Counted from the stretch's first letter, positions 34,550-43,057 are shown. The stretch: DNA of 64,000 nt from Magnetovibrio sp. PR-2 (GCF_036689815.1 NZ_JBAHUR010000003.1:1-64000); one strand, 5' to 3'. Program-made: numbers and translations. Notes: generated from the letters alone by a model not told the origin.

Positions 34550-36046
34550 TTATTCCTTCGCGCCCAATTGGAGGGCGTCGCCGACCAACTGGTGCACACT
34601 GACTACCATGTCCATGGAGAAGCCGTAGTACGGCATCACCTTGGAGAATTGAGACTTACAAATTGCGCAAATTGCCGCCATGTGCGTCACGCCGTGGTTT
34701 TTCACCACGTCGTCCAACGCTTCCATGCGGGGCAGTGCGCCTTTCACGCGCAGTTCCATCAAATCGTCCGTGAGCAGACCGCCACCGCCACCGCAGCAGA
34801 AGGTCTTTTCATGGATCGTTTGCGGATCCATATCGACGAAGTTGTTGCACGATGCCTTGATGACTTCGCGCGGGATAATGAATTGGCCGCCTTCGACGTC
34901 GCCCATGCGTGAACCGCGGGCCACGTTGCAGCTGTCATGGAAGGTCAAGACTTTGTCGTCGTTGGCTTCCGCATCCAAAACGATGCCGCCGGTCTTGATC
35001 AAGTCGTTGGTGACTTCCAAGATGTGCTGCGGGACCGGATAGTTCGGATCCAAGAAATCCCACGGGCCCGCCAAGGTGTTCAGGAACGAATACGCAACAC
35101 GCCAAGCGTGGCCGCATTCACCGAACACAATGCGTTTAACGCCGAGGTCCAAGGCCGCTTTACGGATGCGGTTGGACACTTTGTGCATTTGTTCGTAAGA
35201 GCCGATGAACATGCCGAAGTTCGCCGCTTCGGACGCATAAGACGACACGGTCCAATCAATACCGGCTTGGTGGAAGACCTTACCGTAACCGATCAAGCCG
35301 TCCACGTGGGGCTCGGCAAAGAAGTCAGCAGACGGGGTGACCAGCAAAACGTCAGCGCCTTCGACGTCGACCGGGAATTTCACATCCACGCCGTCGTCGT
35401 CCAGAACGTCTTCTTCAAGACCTTCCATAGTGTCGACCAAGGCCGCTTGGGGTAGGCCCAAGTTGTTGCCGATGACGTGAACTTTGGAAATGATTTCGTT
35501 GCAGTATTTCTGGCCCAGACCGATGTGGTCCATAATGTCGCGCGCCGCCATGGAAATCTCGGCCGTGTCGATGCCGTACGGGCAGAAGACCGAACAGCGG
35601 CGGCATTGGGAGCACTGGTGGAAGTACTTGTACCAGTCGTCCAGCATCTCCTTGTCCATGTCTTTTGCGCCGACCAAACCCGGGGCGATTTTGCCAGCCA
35701 AGGTGAAGTGACGACGGTACAAGGACCGCAGCAAGTCTTGGCGTGCGACCGGCATGTTTTTGGGATCGCCGGTGCCCAAGAAATAGTGGCACTTGTCCGT
35801 GCACGCACCGCATTTTACGCAGCTGTCGAGATAGACGCGCAACGCACGGTTCTTTTCTAAAAGCTCGCCCAGTTTTTCGACGGCTTTTTCTTCCCAGTTG
35901 TCAACCAGCTCACCGGGGAAATCCAACGGCTCGTTATGTTCGGGCTTGGCCACGAACGGGGACGAGTGATCCATGGCATCCGGAGCGATCTCAGGATTGT
36001 CGCGGAATTCGCGGAACGCGGGGGTTTCGAATTTTTGGTCAGCCAC
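34550..36046 (-). CDS. dsrK: DsrK, HdrD-like iron-sulfur subunit of DsrMKJOP
   Basis: The 498-residue cytoplasmic protein has two ferredoxin-type clusters (CVKCGACTDKCHYFLGTGDPKNMP and CSQCRRCSVFCPYG). The C-terminal half has CCG-type motifs (GECGHAWR and CCGGGGGLL) that bind the special catalytic [4Fe-4S] centre known from heterodisulfide reductase HdrD. It is thought to act on DsrC trisulfide or disulfide and exchange electrons with DsrM. It starts 11 bp after dsrM. Confidence 0.95.
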   Translation of the reverse strand: MADQKFETPAFREFRDNPEIAPDAMDHSSPFVAKPEHNEPLDFPGELVDNWEEKAVEKLGELLEKNRALRVYLDSCVKCGACTDKCHYFLGTGDPKNMPVARQDLLRSLYRRHFTLAGKIAPGLVGAKDMDKEMLDDWYKYFHQCSQCRRCSVFCPYGIDTAEISMAARDIMDHIGLGQKYCNEIISKVHVIGNNLGLPQAALVDTMEGLEEDVLDDDGVDVKFPVDVEGADVLLVTPSADFFAEPHVDGLIGYGKVFHQAGIDWTVSSYASEAANFGMFIGSYEQMHKVSNRIRKAALDLGVKRIVFGECGHAWRVAYSFLNTLAGPWDFLDPNYPVPQHILEVTNDLIKTGGIVLDAEANDDKVLTFHDSCNVARGSRMGDVEGGQFIIPREVIKASCNNFVDMDPQTIHEKTFCCGGGGGLLTDDLMELRVKGALPRMEALDDVVKNHGVTHMAAICAICKSQFSKVMPYYGFSMDMVVSVHQLVGDALQLGAKE

Positions 36047-36057
36047 GATCGAACTCC

Positions 36058-36801
36058 TTAGGCTTCACGTTTGGCGTCCATGGGGGCGGCCCACGGTGCC
36101 AGGTGACGTTTGTCACGGGCGTCATCAACTTGGTTGCGCGACGGGCTGAAGAACACGCCGGGCACATGCAACAGTTTGCTGAACGGGAAAATAATCATCA
36201 GCAAAGCCACAGCGCCCAGATGGATCAGCAGCGGCGGGTCGGCCGGCAGCTCTTGGATCGAGAAGCGCATGAGCCCTAAGAAATAGGCTTTCACCGCGAT
36301 GATGTCGGTGTGCATCACGTATTTCATGCCCAGGCCCGTGGCACCGATGATGGTCAACAAAGCGAGCATCAGGTGATCAGAGGGACCAGAGATGTAGCGG
36401 ATGCGTTCTTGCACGATGCGACGACCCCACAGACCCAACAGGCCTGCAACCATCGCCATGCCGCCATAGATGCCAAACGGCTGAATCAGCTTGATGATCA
36501 AAAAGACGTCGGCTTGGAAATAACGAACGTGACGCAAAAGCACCAAGGCCAGACCGGCATGAAAAAGAACCGCGAAGACCCAAATCCAGCGGTTGGATTT
36601 GAACAGGCTTTCGAAGAAGGCGACTTCTTTGAATACACGGAAAGCGGCACCGGGCTTCGTCAGCGGGGCGGGCATGGTGGGGATCTTCAACGGCGTCGGC
36701 GTGGTCGCATAGGTTTTGATGCGCCACAGCAAGCCCAACACCAGCAGGGCCGTCGCTGCGTAGAAGAGAAGTGCGTAGATCACCGACACGGTCGACATCA
36801 C
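36058..36801 (-). CDS. dsrM: DsrM, NarI-like cytochrome b membrane subunit
   Basis: The 247-residue protein has about six hydrophobic helices with histidines suited to heme b ligation (FHAGLALVLLRHVRYF and the HLGAVALLMIIFPFSKLLHVPG segment), as in NarI/HdrE. It anchors DsrK and links it to quinone. It is separated from dsrC by a 193-bp gap with a strong hairpin, so dsrM-onward expression may be set separately. Confidence 0.93.
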   Translation of the reverse strand: MMSTVSVIYALLFYAATALLVLGLLWRIKTYATTPTPLKIPTMPAPLTKPGAAFRVFKEVAFFESLFKSNRWIWVFAVLFHAGLALVLLRHVRYFQADVFLIIKLIQPFGIYGGMAMVAGLLGLWGRRIVQERIRYISGPSDHLMLALLTIIGATGLGMKYVMHTDIIAVKAYFLGLMRFSIQELPADPPLLIHLGAVALLMIIFPFSKLLHVPGVFFSPSRNQVDDARDKRHLAPWAAPMDAKREA

Positions 36802-36952
36802 GTAATGGTCCTCAACTCAAGTCACTGCAAAATTGCAAAACAAATGGTCATTAGAAACAGCTAAAGTACGCGATCAGATGGTCTTCAAGCGTTCAGGCCT
36901 AATTGCCTGTGCTGTCTTGTTAAATTTAGTCTTTAAAAAAAGGTGATATTCA

Positions 36953-36979
36953 GGGGCGGACGCTGAAGACGTCCGCCCC
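36953..36979 (-). other. Strong hairpin in the dsrC-dsrM gap (attenuator or mRNA-stabiliser)
   Basis: GGGGCGGAC pairs perfectly with GTCCGCCCC across nine bases. On the minus strand it follows the dsrC stop by 15 bp, and a T7 run appears about 13 bases further on. The distance is long for a classic terminator, so partial termination or 3'-end protection of a short dsrC-containing mRNA are both possible. High dsrC expression relative to dsrM is expected from other Dsr organisms. Confidence 0.65.
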
Positions 36980-36994
36980 CAAAATCAATACGCC

Positions 36995-37330
36995 TTAGAC
37001 GCAACCGGTCGGTTTCGGCAGACCAGCAATTTTACATGCTTGTTTAGCCGGACCGTACGGGAACAGTTCGTACAGGTATTTGTTTGAACCTTTTTCTGCG
37101 CCGAATTTTTTCTTCACAGCTTTAACCAGAACGCGCACAGCCGGTGCGATTTGGTATTCGTTGTAGTATTCGCGCAGGAAAGAAACCACTTCCCAGTGCT
37201 CGTCAGTCATTTCCAGACCTTCGTCAACAGCGATGACTTTCGCCAGATCTTCGTTCCACGTGTTCACGTCGAGGATGTAGCCTTCTTCGTCGTGTTCGTA
37301 GTCGGTACCGTTTACGGAATATGCACCCAT
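36995..37330 (-). CDS. dsrC: DsrC, sulfur carrier protein
   Basis: The 111-residue protein shows the full DsrC C-terminal arm, PYGPAKQACKIAGLPKPTGCV, with the two redox cysteines spaced as in functional DsrC (the last one penultimate). It carries sulfur as a persulfide or trisulfide from DsrEFH to DsrAB and on to DsrK. The start has AGGAG seven bases upstream. It is flanked on both sides by hairpins, so its mRNA level may be set independently inside the operon. Confidence 0.97.
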   Translation of the reverse strand: MGAYSVNGTDYEHDEEGYILDVNTWNEDLAKVIAVDEGLEMTDEHWEVVSFLREYYNEYQIAPAVRVLVKAVKKKFGAEKGSNKYLYELFPYGPAKQACKIAGLPKPTGCV

Positions 37331-37353
37331 GTTTTTAGTCTCCTAATGTAAGC

Positions 37354-37379
37354 TCAGAACCCCTGGGGGGCGGTTCTGA
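37354..37379 (-). promoter_or_regulatory. Hairpin in the dsrC 5' leader
   Basis: TCAGAACC pairs perfectly with GGTTCTGA about 24 bases before the dsrC start codon. It directly follows the terminator-like hairpin at 37379-37425, so the pair could act as an attenuator or as a protective 5' cap on a processed dsrC mRNA. Confidence 0.55.
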
Positions 37380-37425
37380 AAAAGTGCCCGTTGGTGGGCT
37401 TGGTGTAAGCCCCACCAGCGGGGCA
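37379..37425 (-). terminator. Terminator-like hairpin between dsrH and dsrC
   Basis: On the minus strand the stem TGCCCCGCTGGTGGGGCTT/AAGCCCACCAACGGGCA (near-complete pairing, 5-nt loop) is followed directly by CTTTTT. This is the form of a rho-independent terminator inside the operon, so it may trim readthrough from dsrABEFH and make dsrC depend on its own promoter. Confidence 0.75.
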
Positions 37426-37437
37426 TTCGGTTTGACC

Positions 37438-37740
37438 TTAGAGCCAAGCGTTATGCGTGCCGTGTTCCTCAGCGAGGCTCACGAAACCAGCATAATCAAC
37501 GACCTTCACGCCATCGATCACTTGGTCTTCGGAAAGGCCGCGGGCTTTGACGTCCGGACCTAATACATAGACGGGGCGATTTGCCACGGCGCCTTCGATT
37601 TTAGCGGACTGCTCGGTGCCTTTGATCGCAGCGATAACGCCGTCTTCGATCAACAGGATGGCAGAACCTTCTTTGGACAAACGCAAGCAGGTGTCCAAAG
37701 AGTTCCGTTCGAAGGGCGACTTGTTCACTGTATGAAGCAT
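37438..37740 (-). CDS. dsrH: DsrH, subunit of the DsrEFH sulfur-transfer complex
   Basis: The 100-residue TusB-like protein begins MLHTVNKSPFERNSLDTCL, close to characterised DsrH proteins and including the conserved cysteine. I choose the ATG at 37740, which gives the family length and is preceded by AAGGGAAA; the frame opens 12 codons earlier. With DsrE and DsrF it forms a hexameric sulfur relay that loads DsrC. Confidence 0.94.
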   Translation of the reverse strand: MLHTVNKSPFERNSLDTCLRLSKEGSAILLIEDGVIAAIKGTEQSAKIEGAVANRPVYVLGPDVKARGLSEDQVIDGVKVVDYAGFVSLAEEHGTHNAWL

Positions 37741-37757
37741 GTTTAAGTTTCCCTTCC

Positions 37758-38180
37758 TTAGCCGCCGATGACGCAATCGGATGCGTCAATGATGTCGGCC
37801 AGTTCAGCAGCGCTGAGCACTTCAACTTCGACTTTGAAATCATCTGCGGTCAAGCCACGGGCTTCCATAGATTCTTTCTCGATGATGATGCGCCAGTTCA
37901 TGTCGATATCTTCGTCTTCGTCGGCATCTTCTTTTTCCATTTCGATGATGCCAAACGTGGGCGAAAAGTTTTTCATGCCGATGTCTGCGGTGTCGTGACC
38001 AGCTTTGAGCTGATAGACGCCGTCGTCACAAAAGACGATGTTGGCGTGCTGTTCAAACGCTGCAGAGATCAAAACCGTTTCCAAAACTTCCAGGGCGTAA
38101 ACGGTGCCGTAAGGAGCTTTGCGGTTCATAAACGTGAAGGTCTTTTTGACGCCTTCAGTTTCAAATTCATATTCAGCCAT
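37758..38180 (-). CDS. dsrF: DsrF, subunit of the DsrEFH sulfur-transfer complex
   Basis: The 140-residue TusC-like protein has the start MAEYEFETEGVKKTFTFMNRKAPYG and the core FEQHANIVFCDDGVYQL of the family. I choose the ATG at 38180 because GGAG lies nine bases upstream and it leaves 4 bp after the dsrE stop. No catalytic cysteine like that of DsrE is expected in DsrF. It is encoded between dsrE and dsrH as in other sulfur oxidisers. Confidence 0.94.
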   Translation of the reverse strand: MAEYEFETEGVKKTFTFMNRKAPYGTVYALEVLETVLISAAFEQHANIVFCDDGVYQLKAGHDTADIGMKNFSPTFGIIEMEKEDADEDEDIDMNWRIIIEKESMEARGLTADDFKVEVEVLSAAELADIIDASDCVIGG

Positions 38181-38184
38181 GGGA

Positions 38185-38547
38185 TTAGTCTCCAAACATC
38201 ATCAGGCGATCGCAACCCATGCCCGCTTCGACCAACTGGCCGAGGCCAGAGATACGGAAGCCGTCAGCCAAGCTGTCGTCTTTAATACCGCGACGCATGC
38301 CAGCGGCGACACACACCACCAAATCAACGTCTTTTTCTGCGGCCAATTCGCCCCAAAGCTTAACCAAGTTGCGGTCGTCGGCTTGCGGCTCGGAGAACTT
38401 GTTGGCGTTGTTCACGCCGTCGTAATAGAAGAACACGCGTGGCACATCGTGGCCTGCTTCGAGCGCGGCTTTGGTGAAATGATAAGCCGTGTCGGACGCT
38501 TGGTGCGTAAACGGTCCTTCGTTGATCAAAATACCGAATTTCATCAA
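38185..38547 (-). CDS. dsrE: DsrE, catalytic subunit of the DsrEFH sulfur-transfer complex
   Basis: The 120-residue TusD-like protein has the active-site cysteine in LVVCVAAGMRRG, equivalent to Cys78 of Allochromatium DsrE, and the N-terminal MKFGILINEGPFTHQASDTAY. It accepts persulfide sulfur and passes it to DsrC. Presence of dsrEFH is a marker of the oxidative direction of the pathway. It lies 68 bp after dsrB, with a hairpin in the gap. Confidence 0.96.
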   Translation of the reverse strand: MMKFGILINEGPFTHQASDTAYHFTKAALEAGHDVPRVFFYYDGVNNANKFSEPQADDRNLVKLWGELAAEKDVDLVVCVAAGMRRGIKDDSLADGFRISGLGQLVEAGMGCDRLMMFGD

Positions 38548-38569
38548 TCAATTCCTCGTTTCCTTGCAA

Positions 38570-38596
38570 GGGGGACAGCCCAAAAAACCGTCCCCC
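38570..38596 (-). other. Intercistronic hairpin between dsrB and dsrE
   Basis: GGGGGAC pairs perfectly with GTCCCCC across a 13-nt loop, within 22 bases of the dsrE start. On the minus strand no T run follows, so mRNA stabilisation or processing is more likely than termination. Confidence 0.6.
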
Positions 38597-38615
38597 AACA
38601 AGAAATAGTTTTACC

Positions 38616-39695
38616 TTACAGGTGGACGTGGGAGGACGCGTTCAATGCGTTGCGGCCACCGCGCCAGTCTTCAATGTGGTACTTGGTGAACGGCAGACCG
38701 GTCAGTTCGAAGAACTTCGGCCAACCGATACGGTCGATCCATTCGTTCATGCGTTCCCAAGGCTTGCCGCCTTCTTTGTACGCCATCAAAATGCGGTTCA
38801 CGACGTCCGCAGCTTCCGGCCAACGCGGTGCGTTGTTCGGCAGGCCTGCCGCAACCAGTTTGTGGAAGCTCGGCTTGGAACGCGTGGAAGAGTGCTTACC
38901 ACCAACCCAGATGGCAATTTTGGAGTTCACCGGGTCGTTGATTTGCATCGGCGGGCACGGCGGGAAGCAAGCGCCACAGCAGACGCATTTCTTCTCGTCA
39001 ACTTCAAGCGTTGGCTTGCCGTTGACCAGTGCCGGGCGAATAGCTGCAACGGGGCAGCGTGCCACAACAGCCGGACGTTCACACATGTTGGAAACCAAGT
39101 CGTGGTTGATAACCGGCGGCTTGGTGTGCTGAACGTTGATGGCGATGTCGCCTTGACCACCACAGTTGATTTGGCAGCAAGAGGTGGTGATTTTCACACG
39201 GTTCGGCATCTCTTCTTGTTTGAACTCGGTGTAGAGTTCGTCCATCAGAGATTTCACAACGCCGGAAGCGTCGGTGCCGGGGATGTCGCAGTGCAGCCAA
39301 CCCTGGGTGTGAGAAATCATGGATACGGAGTTACCCGTACCACCAACCGGATAACCGGCGTCTTCGAGACGCTTGATCAGCGGATCGACTTCAGCTTCGG
39401 AACCGACCATGAATTCAACGTTGGAACGGGTCGTGAAACGAACGTGACCGCCAGCCATTTCGTCTGCGATGTCGCAGAGTTCGCGGATGGTGTAAACGTC
39501 CATTTGACGCTGGGTACCAGCTTTGATGGTCCAAACTTCTTTGCCGTTTTTCGCAACGTGGTGCAATACACCGGTTTGCGGACGGTCGTGCCAATCCCAG
39601 TTGCCGTAGTTTTCTTTCAGCAGCGGGTGCATGTAGTCCATACCATTGGGGACACCGCACTCATCTGGCATACGCGGGGCTTCAGCTCCACTCAT
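38616..39695 (-). CDS. dsrB: DsrB, dissimilatory (reverse) sulfite reductase beta subunit
   Basis: The 359-residue protein has the siroheme/[4Fe-4S] cysteine region (TTSCCQINCGG and the C..C in NMCERPAVVARCP) and an inserted ferredoxin domain (CVCCGACFPPCPP). With DsrA it oxidises DsrC-bound sulfur to sulfite in the cytoplasm. I choose the ATG at 39695, which has GGAGAAGGAAT before it; the frame opens 14 codons earlier. It lies 94 bp after dsrA with a GC-rich hairpin in the gap. Confidence 0.97.
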   Translation of the reverse strand: MSGAEAPRMPDECGVPNGMDYMHPLLKENYGNWDWHDRPQTGVLHHVAKNGKEVWTIKAGTQRQMDVYTIRELCDIADEMAGGHVRFTTRSNVEFMVGSEAEVDPLIKRLEDAGYPVGGTGNSVSMISHTQGWLHCDIPGTDASGVVKSLMDELYTEFKQEEMPNRVKITTSCCQINCGGQGDIAINVQHTKPPVINHDLVSNMCERPAVVARCPVAAIRPALVNGKPTLEVDEKKCVCCGACFPPCPPMQINDPVNSKIAIWVGGKHSSTRSKPSFHKLVAAGLPNNAPRWPEAADVVNRILMAYKEGGKPWERMNEWIDRIGWPKFFELTGLPFTKYHIEDWRGGRNALNASSHVHL

Positions 39696-39729
39696 ATTCC
39701 TTCTCCAATACTTTTTTTGTCTTTCGACG

Positions 39730-39762
39730 CCCGGCAAGGTTGGCGATCCAAACCTCGCCGGG
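39730..39762 (-). other. Intercistronic hairpin between dsrA and dsrB
   Basis: CCCGGCAAGGTT pairs with AACCTCGCCGGG, with one A/C mismatch, to form a long stem. It falls midway in the 94-bp gap. It is the first of the hairpins found in this operon's gaps. Confidence 0.6.
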
Positions 39763-39789
39763 CTGTGGTTACGTCAGATTTAGTGGGGC

Positions 39790-41043
39790 TTACTCAGCAG
39801 CCGCAGCACCTTTACGGGCATTCCACTTGTCAACTTCTTCGTCCCAGCCGTCCATGCGGACATAGGAGCTGGTGCGCGGGTGCGTGACCATGTTCGGGTC
39901 AACGTCGACACCAACGCCTTCGAGGAAGTCCACCAGACCGATGCGTTCGATCATTTCGCCGGTGCGCTCGTGTTCGAGAGCGTTTTCAGCGAAGAAGTCG
40001 AGAACGTTTTCGGACAGCTCGACGAGCCATTCGTAATCGTCTTCGTCTTCCATTTTGTGGAACGGAACAACGACGGTACCCATCAAGTCACCGATTTTCA
40101 GCGTACGCTTACCACCGATTAGGATGGTGACGCCTTTTTCATCGCCGACCGACAGGGCTTTGGTGCAAACGTTGATGCAGTGCATGCATTTCACGCAGCT
40201 TTCGTTATCGATGTCCAAAGTGTCGTCGTCGTTCAAAGCCAAAGCACGGGTCGGGCACATGTTCACAACTTGGTTGTTGAACTCTTTGCGGCCCAGCTCG
40301 GCTACTTTTTCTTTGATCTTGTCTTGGTCGACTTTGATGTCGTCGGCCCAGGTGCCCAAAACGGCGAAGTCGGAGCGGTGCGATGCGTTGACGCAATCGT
40401 TGGCGCAGCCGGAGAACTTCGCTTTGAATTTGTAGGGCAGGGACGGGCGGTGCATGTCATCCAACATGTTGTTGATGACCAAACGCATCGCTTTGCCTTC
40501 GTCGTAGCAAGATTGCTCGCAACGTGCAGCACCGACACAGCTCATGGACGTACGCACACCTGCGCCCGCACCACCAAGGTCGAAGCCCATTTCGTTCAGC
40601 TCGTCAAAAGCCGGTTGAACGTTTTCGGACGAACAGCCTTGGAACATGATGTCGCCGGACTGGCCGTGGAAAGCAATCAGGCCGGAGCCGTATTTTTCCC
40701 AGACGTCGCACATTTTGCGCAGCGTATCAGTATCGTAGTGCATACCCGCTGGCGGCATGATGCGCAGCGTGTGGAATTCTTTGCTTTCCGAGTACTTGTC
40801 GGCCACTTCGGAAAAGCGCGGGATAACACCAGCGCCATAACCGATGACACCGATGGTGCCACCTTTCCAATAGCCTTTACGCGTTTCATAGGAGTGCTCG
40901 AGTTGGCCGAGCAGGCTCTTCATGACCGGAGCGTATTGTTTGCCTTCGTCATCGGCCAAACGTTTCAAGCCCGTGACGAAGCTCGGCCAGGGGCCGTCTT
41001 CCAGCTGGTCAAGAAGAGGAGTATCAGGTTTGTTGGTCGCCAT
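39790..41043 (-). CDS. dsrA: DsrA, dissimilatory (reverse) sulfite reductase alpha subunit
   Basis: The 417-residue protein has the siroheme-[4Fe-4S] motif as CVGAARC (CX5C) and CANDC (CX3C), and a ferredoxin insert CVKCMHCINVCTKAL. It is the catalytic partner of DsrB. Full family length and the presence of dsrL and dsrEFH in the same operon indicate the oxidative-type enzyme. The start ATG has GGAGGAAGAAAG upstream. It is the first gene of the operon. Confidence 0.97.
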   Translation of the reverse strand: MATNKPDTPLLDQLEDGPWPSFVTGLKRLADDEGKQYAPVMKSLLGQLEHSYETRKGYWKGGTIGVIGYGAGVIPRFSEVADKYSESKEFHTLRIMPPAGMHYDTDTLRKMCDVWEKYGSGLIAFHGQSGDIMFQGCSSENVQPAFDELNEMGFDLGGAGAGVRTSMSCVGAARCEQSCYDEGKAMRLVINNMLDDMHRPSLPYKFKAKFSGCANDCVNASHRSDFAVLGTWADDIKVDQDKIKEKVAELGRKEFNNQVVNMCPTRALALNDDDTLDIDNESCVKCMHCINVCTKALSVGDEKGVTILIGGKRTLKIGDLMGTVVVPFHKMEDEDDYEWLVELSENVLDFFAENALEHERTGEMIERIGLVDFLEGVGVDVDPNMVTHPRTSSYVRMDGWDEEVDKWNARKGAAAAE

Positions 41044-41504
41044 TTGTCTTTCTTCCTCCGCAGAGTTTATTTTGATCCCAAAAAGGACACAAAAAGGGTC
41101 CCCGCCCCAGAACCACCTGGAGCATTCTTAAGAGTCCCCCGCGTTTCCAAGCTGGAAACCCAGCAAAAAAACTGTGTGCCTTGAGACACACCAGAGCTGT
41201 CTGAACGTGTGAAAGGGTGTTCCCTGTTTCAGCCAGCGCCTGTAATTTTGTTAATCACGTCACACAGTTTTCTTGTCTGTATGTTCGTGTGTATGTCGCC
41301 ATACATCTGGTTCTTATTTTCGCCAGATTTTATATTACGTCAATCTAATATGTCCAACACGAAATGTGCTGCATTGCATCAATTCTCAATTTTCTTTGTA
41401 TTTCAATAAATTAGATATACGTTAAGTATCTGTGGAATGGCCCAAAACTAGGGTTTAGGGTACTGAAGCTGTTCATAAATTTAAAAAATGTGTAGAAAAC
41501 AGGG
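41044..41504. promoter_or_regulatory. Divergent control region of dsr operon and dioxygenase gene
   Basis: This 461-bp gap is much more AT-rich than its neighbours toward the dioxygenase side and holds no gene. The dsrA leader contains a perfect hairpin GTTTCCA-AGC-TGGAAAC (41143-41159) and a GTGTG/CACAC pair (about 41173-41190). Toward the dioxygenase, TTGCAT (41374) and TGTATT (41397) with 17-bp spacing could be a sigma-70 type promoter. On the minus strand TTGACG (around 41336-41341) is a possible -35 for dsr, but its -10 is poor. A sulfur-responsive regulator site is likely but not identifiable. Confidence 0.5.
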
Positions 41505-42512
41505 ATGAACGATATGTATGTCGAACCAAACCAAGAACAAGAATTTTCGCATGGCGCGCTTTCCCTGCTTGCGTCCGAAGGTGGCTCTGGTCCTTTTTTT
41601 CTTTCAAATTCAATTGATTACGCCCGTTGGCGTGATGCTAAGTTGGCGGGTTATCCCAAAAAAGTGAACGAATTGGTAGTCGAGGTCTCTGATCCCGTTC
41701 ATCCCACAAATGCTGAGATTTTGGCGATTCGAGACCGCATACGCCGCTGTGGCATGGCCGTGTATGCGGGGCCCGCTGTGGATGATGTGGAAAACTCCAA
41801 GGCTTTGGTGAAGGCTTTTGGCCAGCATTTTGGGCTGAAAACCCTCGACCACAATCCTTACGCGGATGAGGACGATATTACGCCGTTGCATGTCGCTGCG
41901 GGCGAAGAGCGCCTGGAACAAGGCCGCAAGATGTACATCCCATACACTTCGCGGCCCATCAGTTGGCATACGGACGGCTATTACAACACCACGGCGCGCA
42001 GAATCCGGGGCATGATTTTACATTGTGTGCGTCAAGCGGGGGCGGCGGGCGGTGAAAATGCGCTGTTTGATCCCGAAATGGCGTATTTGCTGATGCGCGA
42101 ACAAGATCCGGAGATGGTCCGGGCTTTGTCAGAAGCAAACGCCATGACGATTCCGGGTAACGACGTCGATGCGGATGTGGAGCGCGGGGATGTCTCCGGC
42201 CCGGTGTTTTCGCTGAACAAAGCCGACGGCTCGCTTTACATGCGCTATACCGCGCGCAAACGAAATATTGTTTGGCCCGATGACGAGGCGACACAGAAGG
42301 CTGTGGCCTTTATGCAAGAGATTTTGGCCGACGGCGGCCCTGGTGAGCCCTATATCTTCCGCCACCGCATGGAGCCGGGGCAGGGGCTGATCTGCAACAA
42401 CGTGCTTCACACCCGCACTGCATTTGAAGACACGACTGAGGACACCGGCCTGCGCATGATGCTGCGCGCGCGCTATATAGAGCGCGTTGCGGACACCTAT
42501 ACTCAACAATAA
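41505..42512 (+). CDS. TauD/TfdA-type Fe(II)/2-oxoglutarate-dependent dioxygenase
   Basis: The 335-residue protein has the facial-triad start HTD (in SWHTDGYYN), the distal histidine in NNVLHTRTAF and the oxoglutarate-binding arginine in MMLRARY. Family members hydroxylate small molecules such as taurine, gamma-butyrobetaine or 2,4-D. The substrate is unknown. It is divergent from dsrA and 13 bp upstream of a 73-residue protein gene. In a sulfur oxidiser release of sulfite from an organosulfonate would be useful, but this is speculation. Confidence 0.87.
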   Translation: MNDMYVEPNQEQEFSHGALSLLASEGGSGPFFLSNSIDYARWRDAKLAGYPKKVNELVVEVSDPVHPTNAEILAIRDRIRRCGMAVYAGPAVDDVENSKALVKAFGQHFGLKTLDHNPYADEDDITPLHVAAGEERLEQGRKMYIPYTSRPISWHTDGYYNTTARRIRGMILHCVRQAGAAGGENALFDPEMAYLLMREQDPEMVRALSEANAMTIPGNDVDADVERGDVSGPVFSLNKADGSLYMRYTARKRNIVWPDDEATQKAVAFMQEILADGGPGEPYIFRHRMEPGQGLICNNVLHTRTAFEDTTEDTGLRMMLRARYIERVADTYTQQ

Positions 42513-42525
42513 GAAGGAAGAAGAC

Positions 42526-42747
42526 ATGCCCCAGCACGAAAGCATGACCGATCTCGAAATCGTCATGGCCCCTTGGAACAAAGAGCTGAAGATTTCCGAA
42601 GCCACCTACGAAGGCGGCTTCAAAATGCTGCGCATCCGCATCAAAGAAGGCAAACGGTTCACCGACCTGGAGCTGGACTTTGAAACGGCCGGGCATCTGG
42701 CAGAGTTGATGGGAAAGTGGGCGGCGGAGACGAAGCCGTCTGAGTAA
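42526..42747 (+). CDS. Small conserved-looking protein co-encoded with the dioxygenase, unknown function
   Basis: The 73-residue protein (MPQHESMTDLEIVMAPWNKEL...) has mixed alpha/beta character, including LELDFETAGHLAELMGKWA, and no membrane segment. AAGGAAGAAG lies before the ATG at 42526, and the 13-bp gap to the dioxygenase shows they form an operon. I do not recognise the family. It may be an accessory or substrate-specificity factor of the dioxygenase. Confidence 0.68.
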   Translation: MPQHESMTDLEIVMAPWNKELKISEATYEGGFKMLRIRIKEGKRFTDLELDFETAGHLAELMGKWAAETKPSE

Positions 42748-42758
42748 GCAACTAAAAG

Positions 42759-43046
42759 TTATTGAGCCGCAGGCACTTTTAAGCGTTTGATTTTGGGCCG
42801 CTCGGACTGACGGGCTTTGGTCAGCTCGTAGTGGTCTTGCAAGTTGGTCCAAAACTCCGCAGTGGTGCCGAAGGCATCGGACAGGCGCAAAGCCGTTTCT
42901 GCCGTAATGCCGCGCTGGCCATTGACGATGGACGTGATGCGGTTGGTGGGAACGGATAAGGCATCCGCAAGCTTTCGCGCACTCAAGCCATAGGGAACCA
43001 TGAAGTCTTCTTTGAGGATTTCACCGGGGTGAACGGGGGCAAGCAT
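42759..43046 (-). CDS. higA: HigA antitoxin (XRE-type helix-turn-helix)
   Basis: The 95-residue protein begins MLAPVHPGEILKEDF, the standard HigA opening, followed by an XRE helix-turn-helix (LSARKLADALSVPTNRITSIVNGQRGITAETALRLSDAFGTTAEFW). It neutralises HigB and represses the operon. The toxin gene precedes it by 11 bp, the reversed toxin-first order typical of higBA. Confidence 0.93.
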   Translation of the reverse strand: MLAPVHPGEILKEDFMVPYGLSARKLADALSVPTNRITSIVNGQRGITAETALRLSDAFGTTAEFWTNLQDHYELTKARQSERPKIKRLKVPAAQ

Positions 43047-43057
43047 TTTTGTGTTCC

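Noticed and set aside
25684-41043. Reductive (sulfate-reducing) Dsr pathway
   Set aside because: dsrEFH, dsrL and dsrN are present, dsrD is not seen, and ctaA shows aerobic respiration, all pointing to the oxidative direction.
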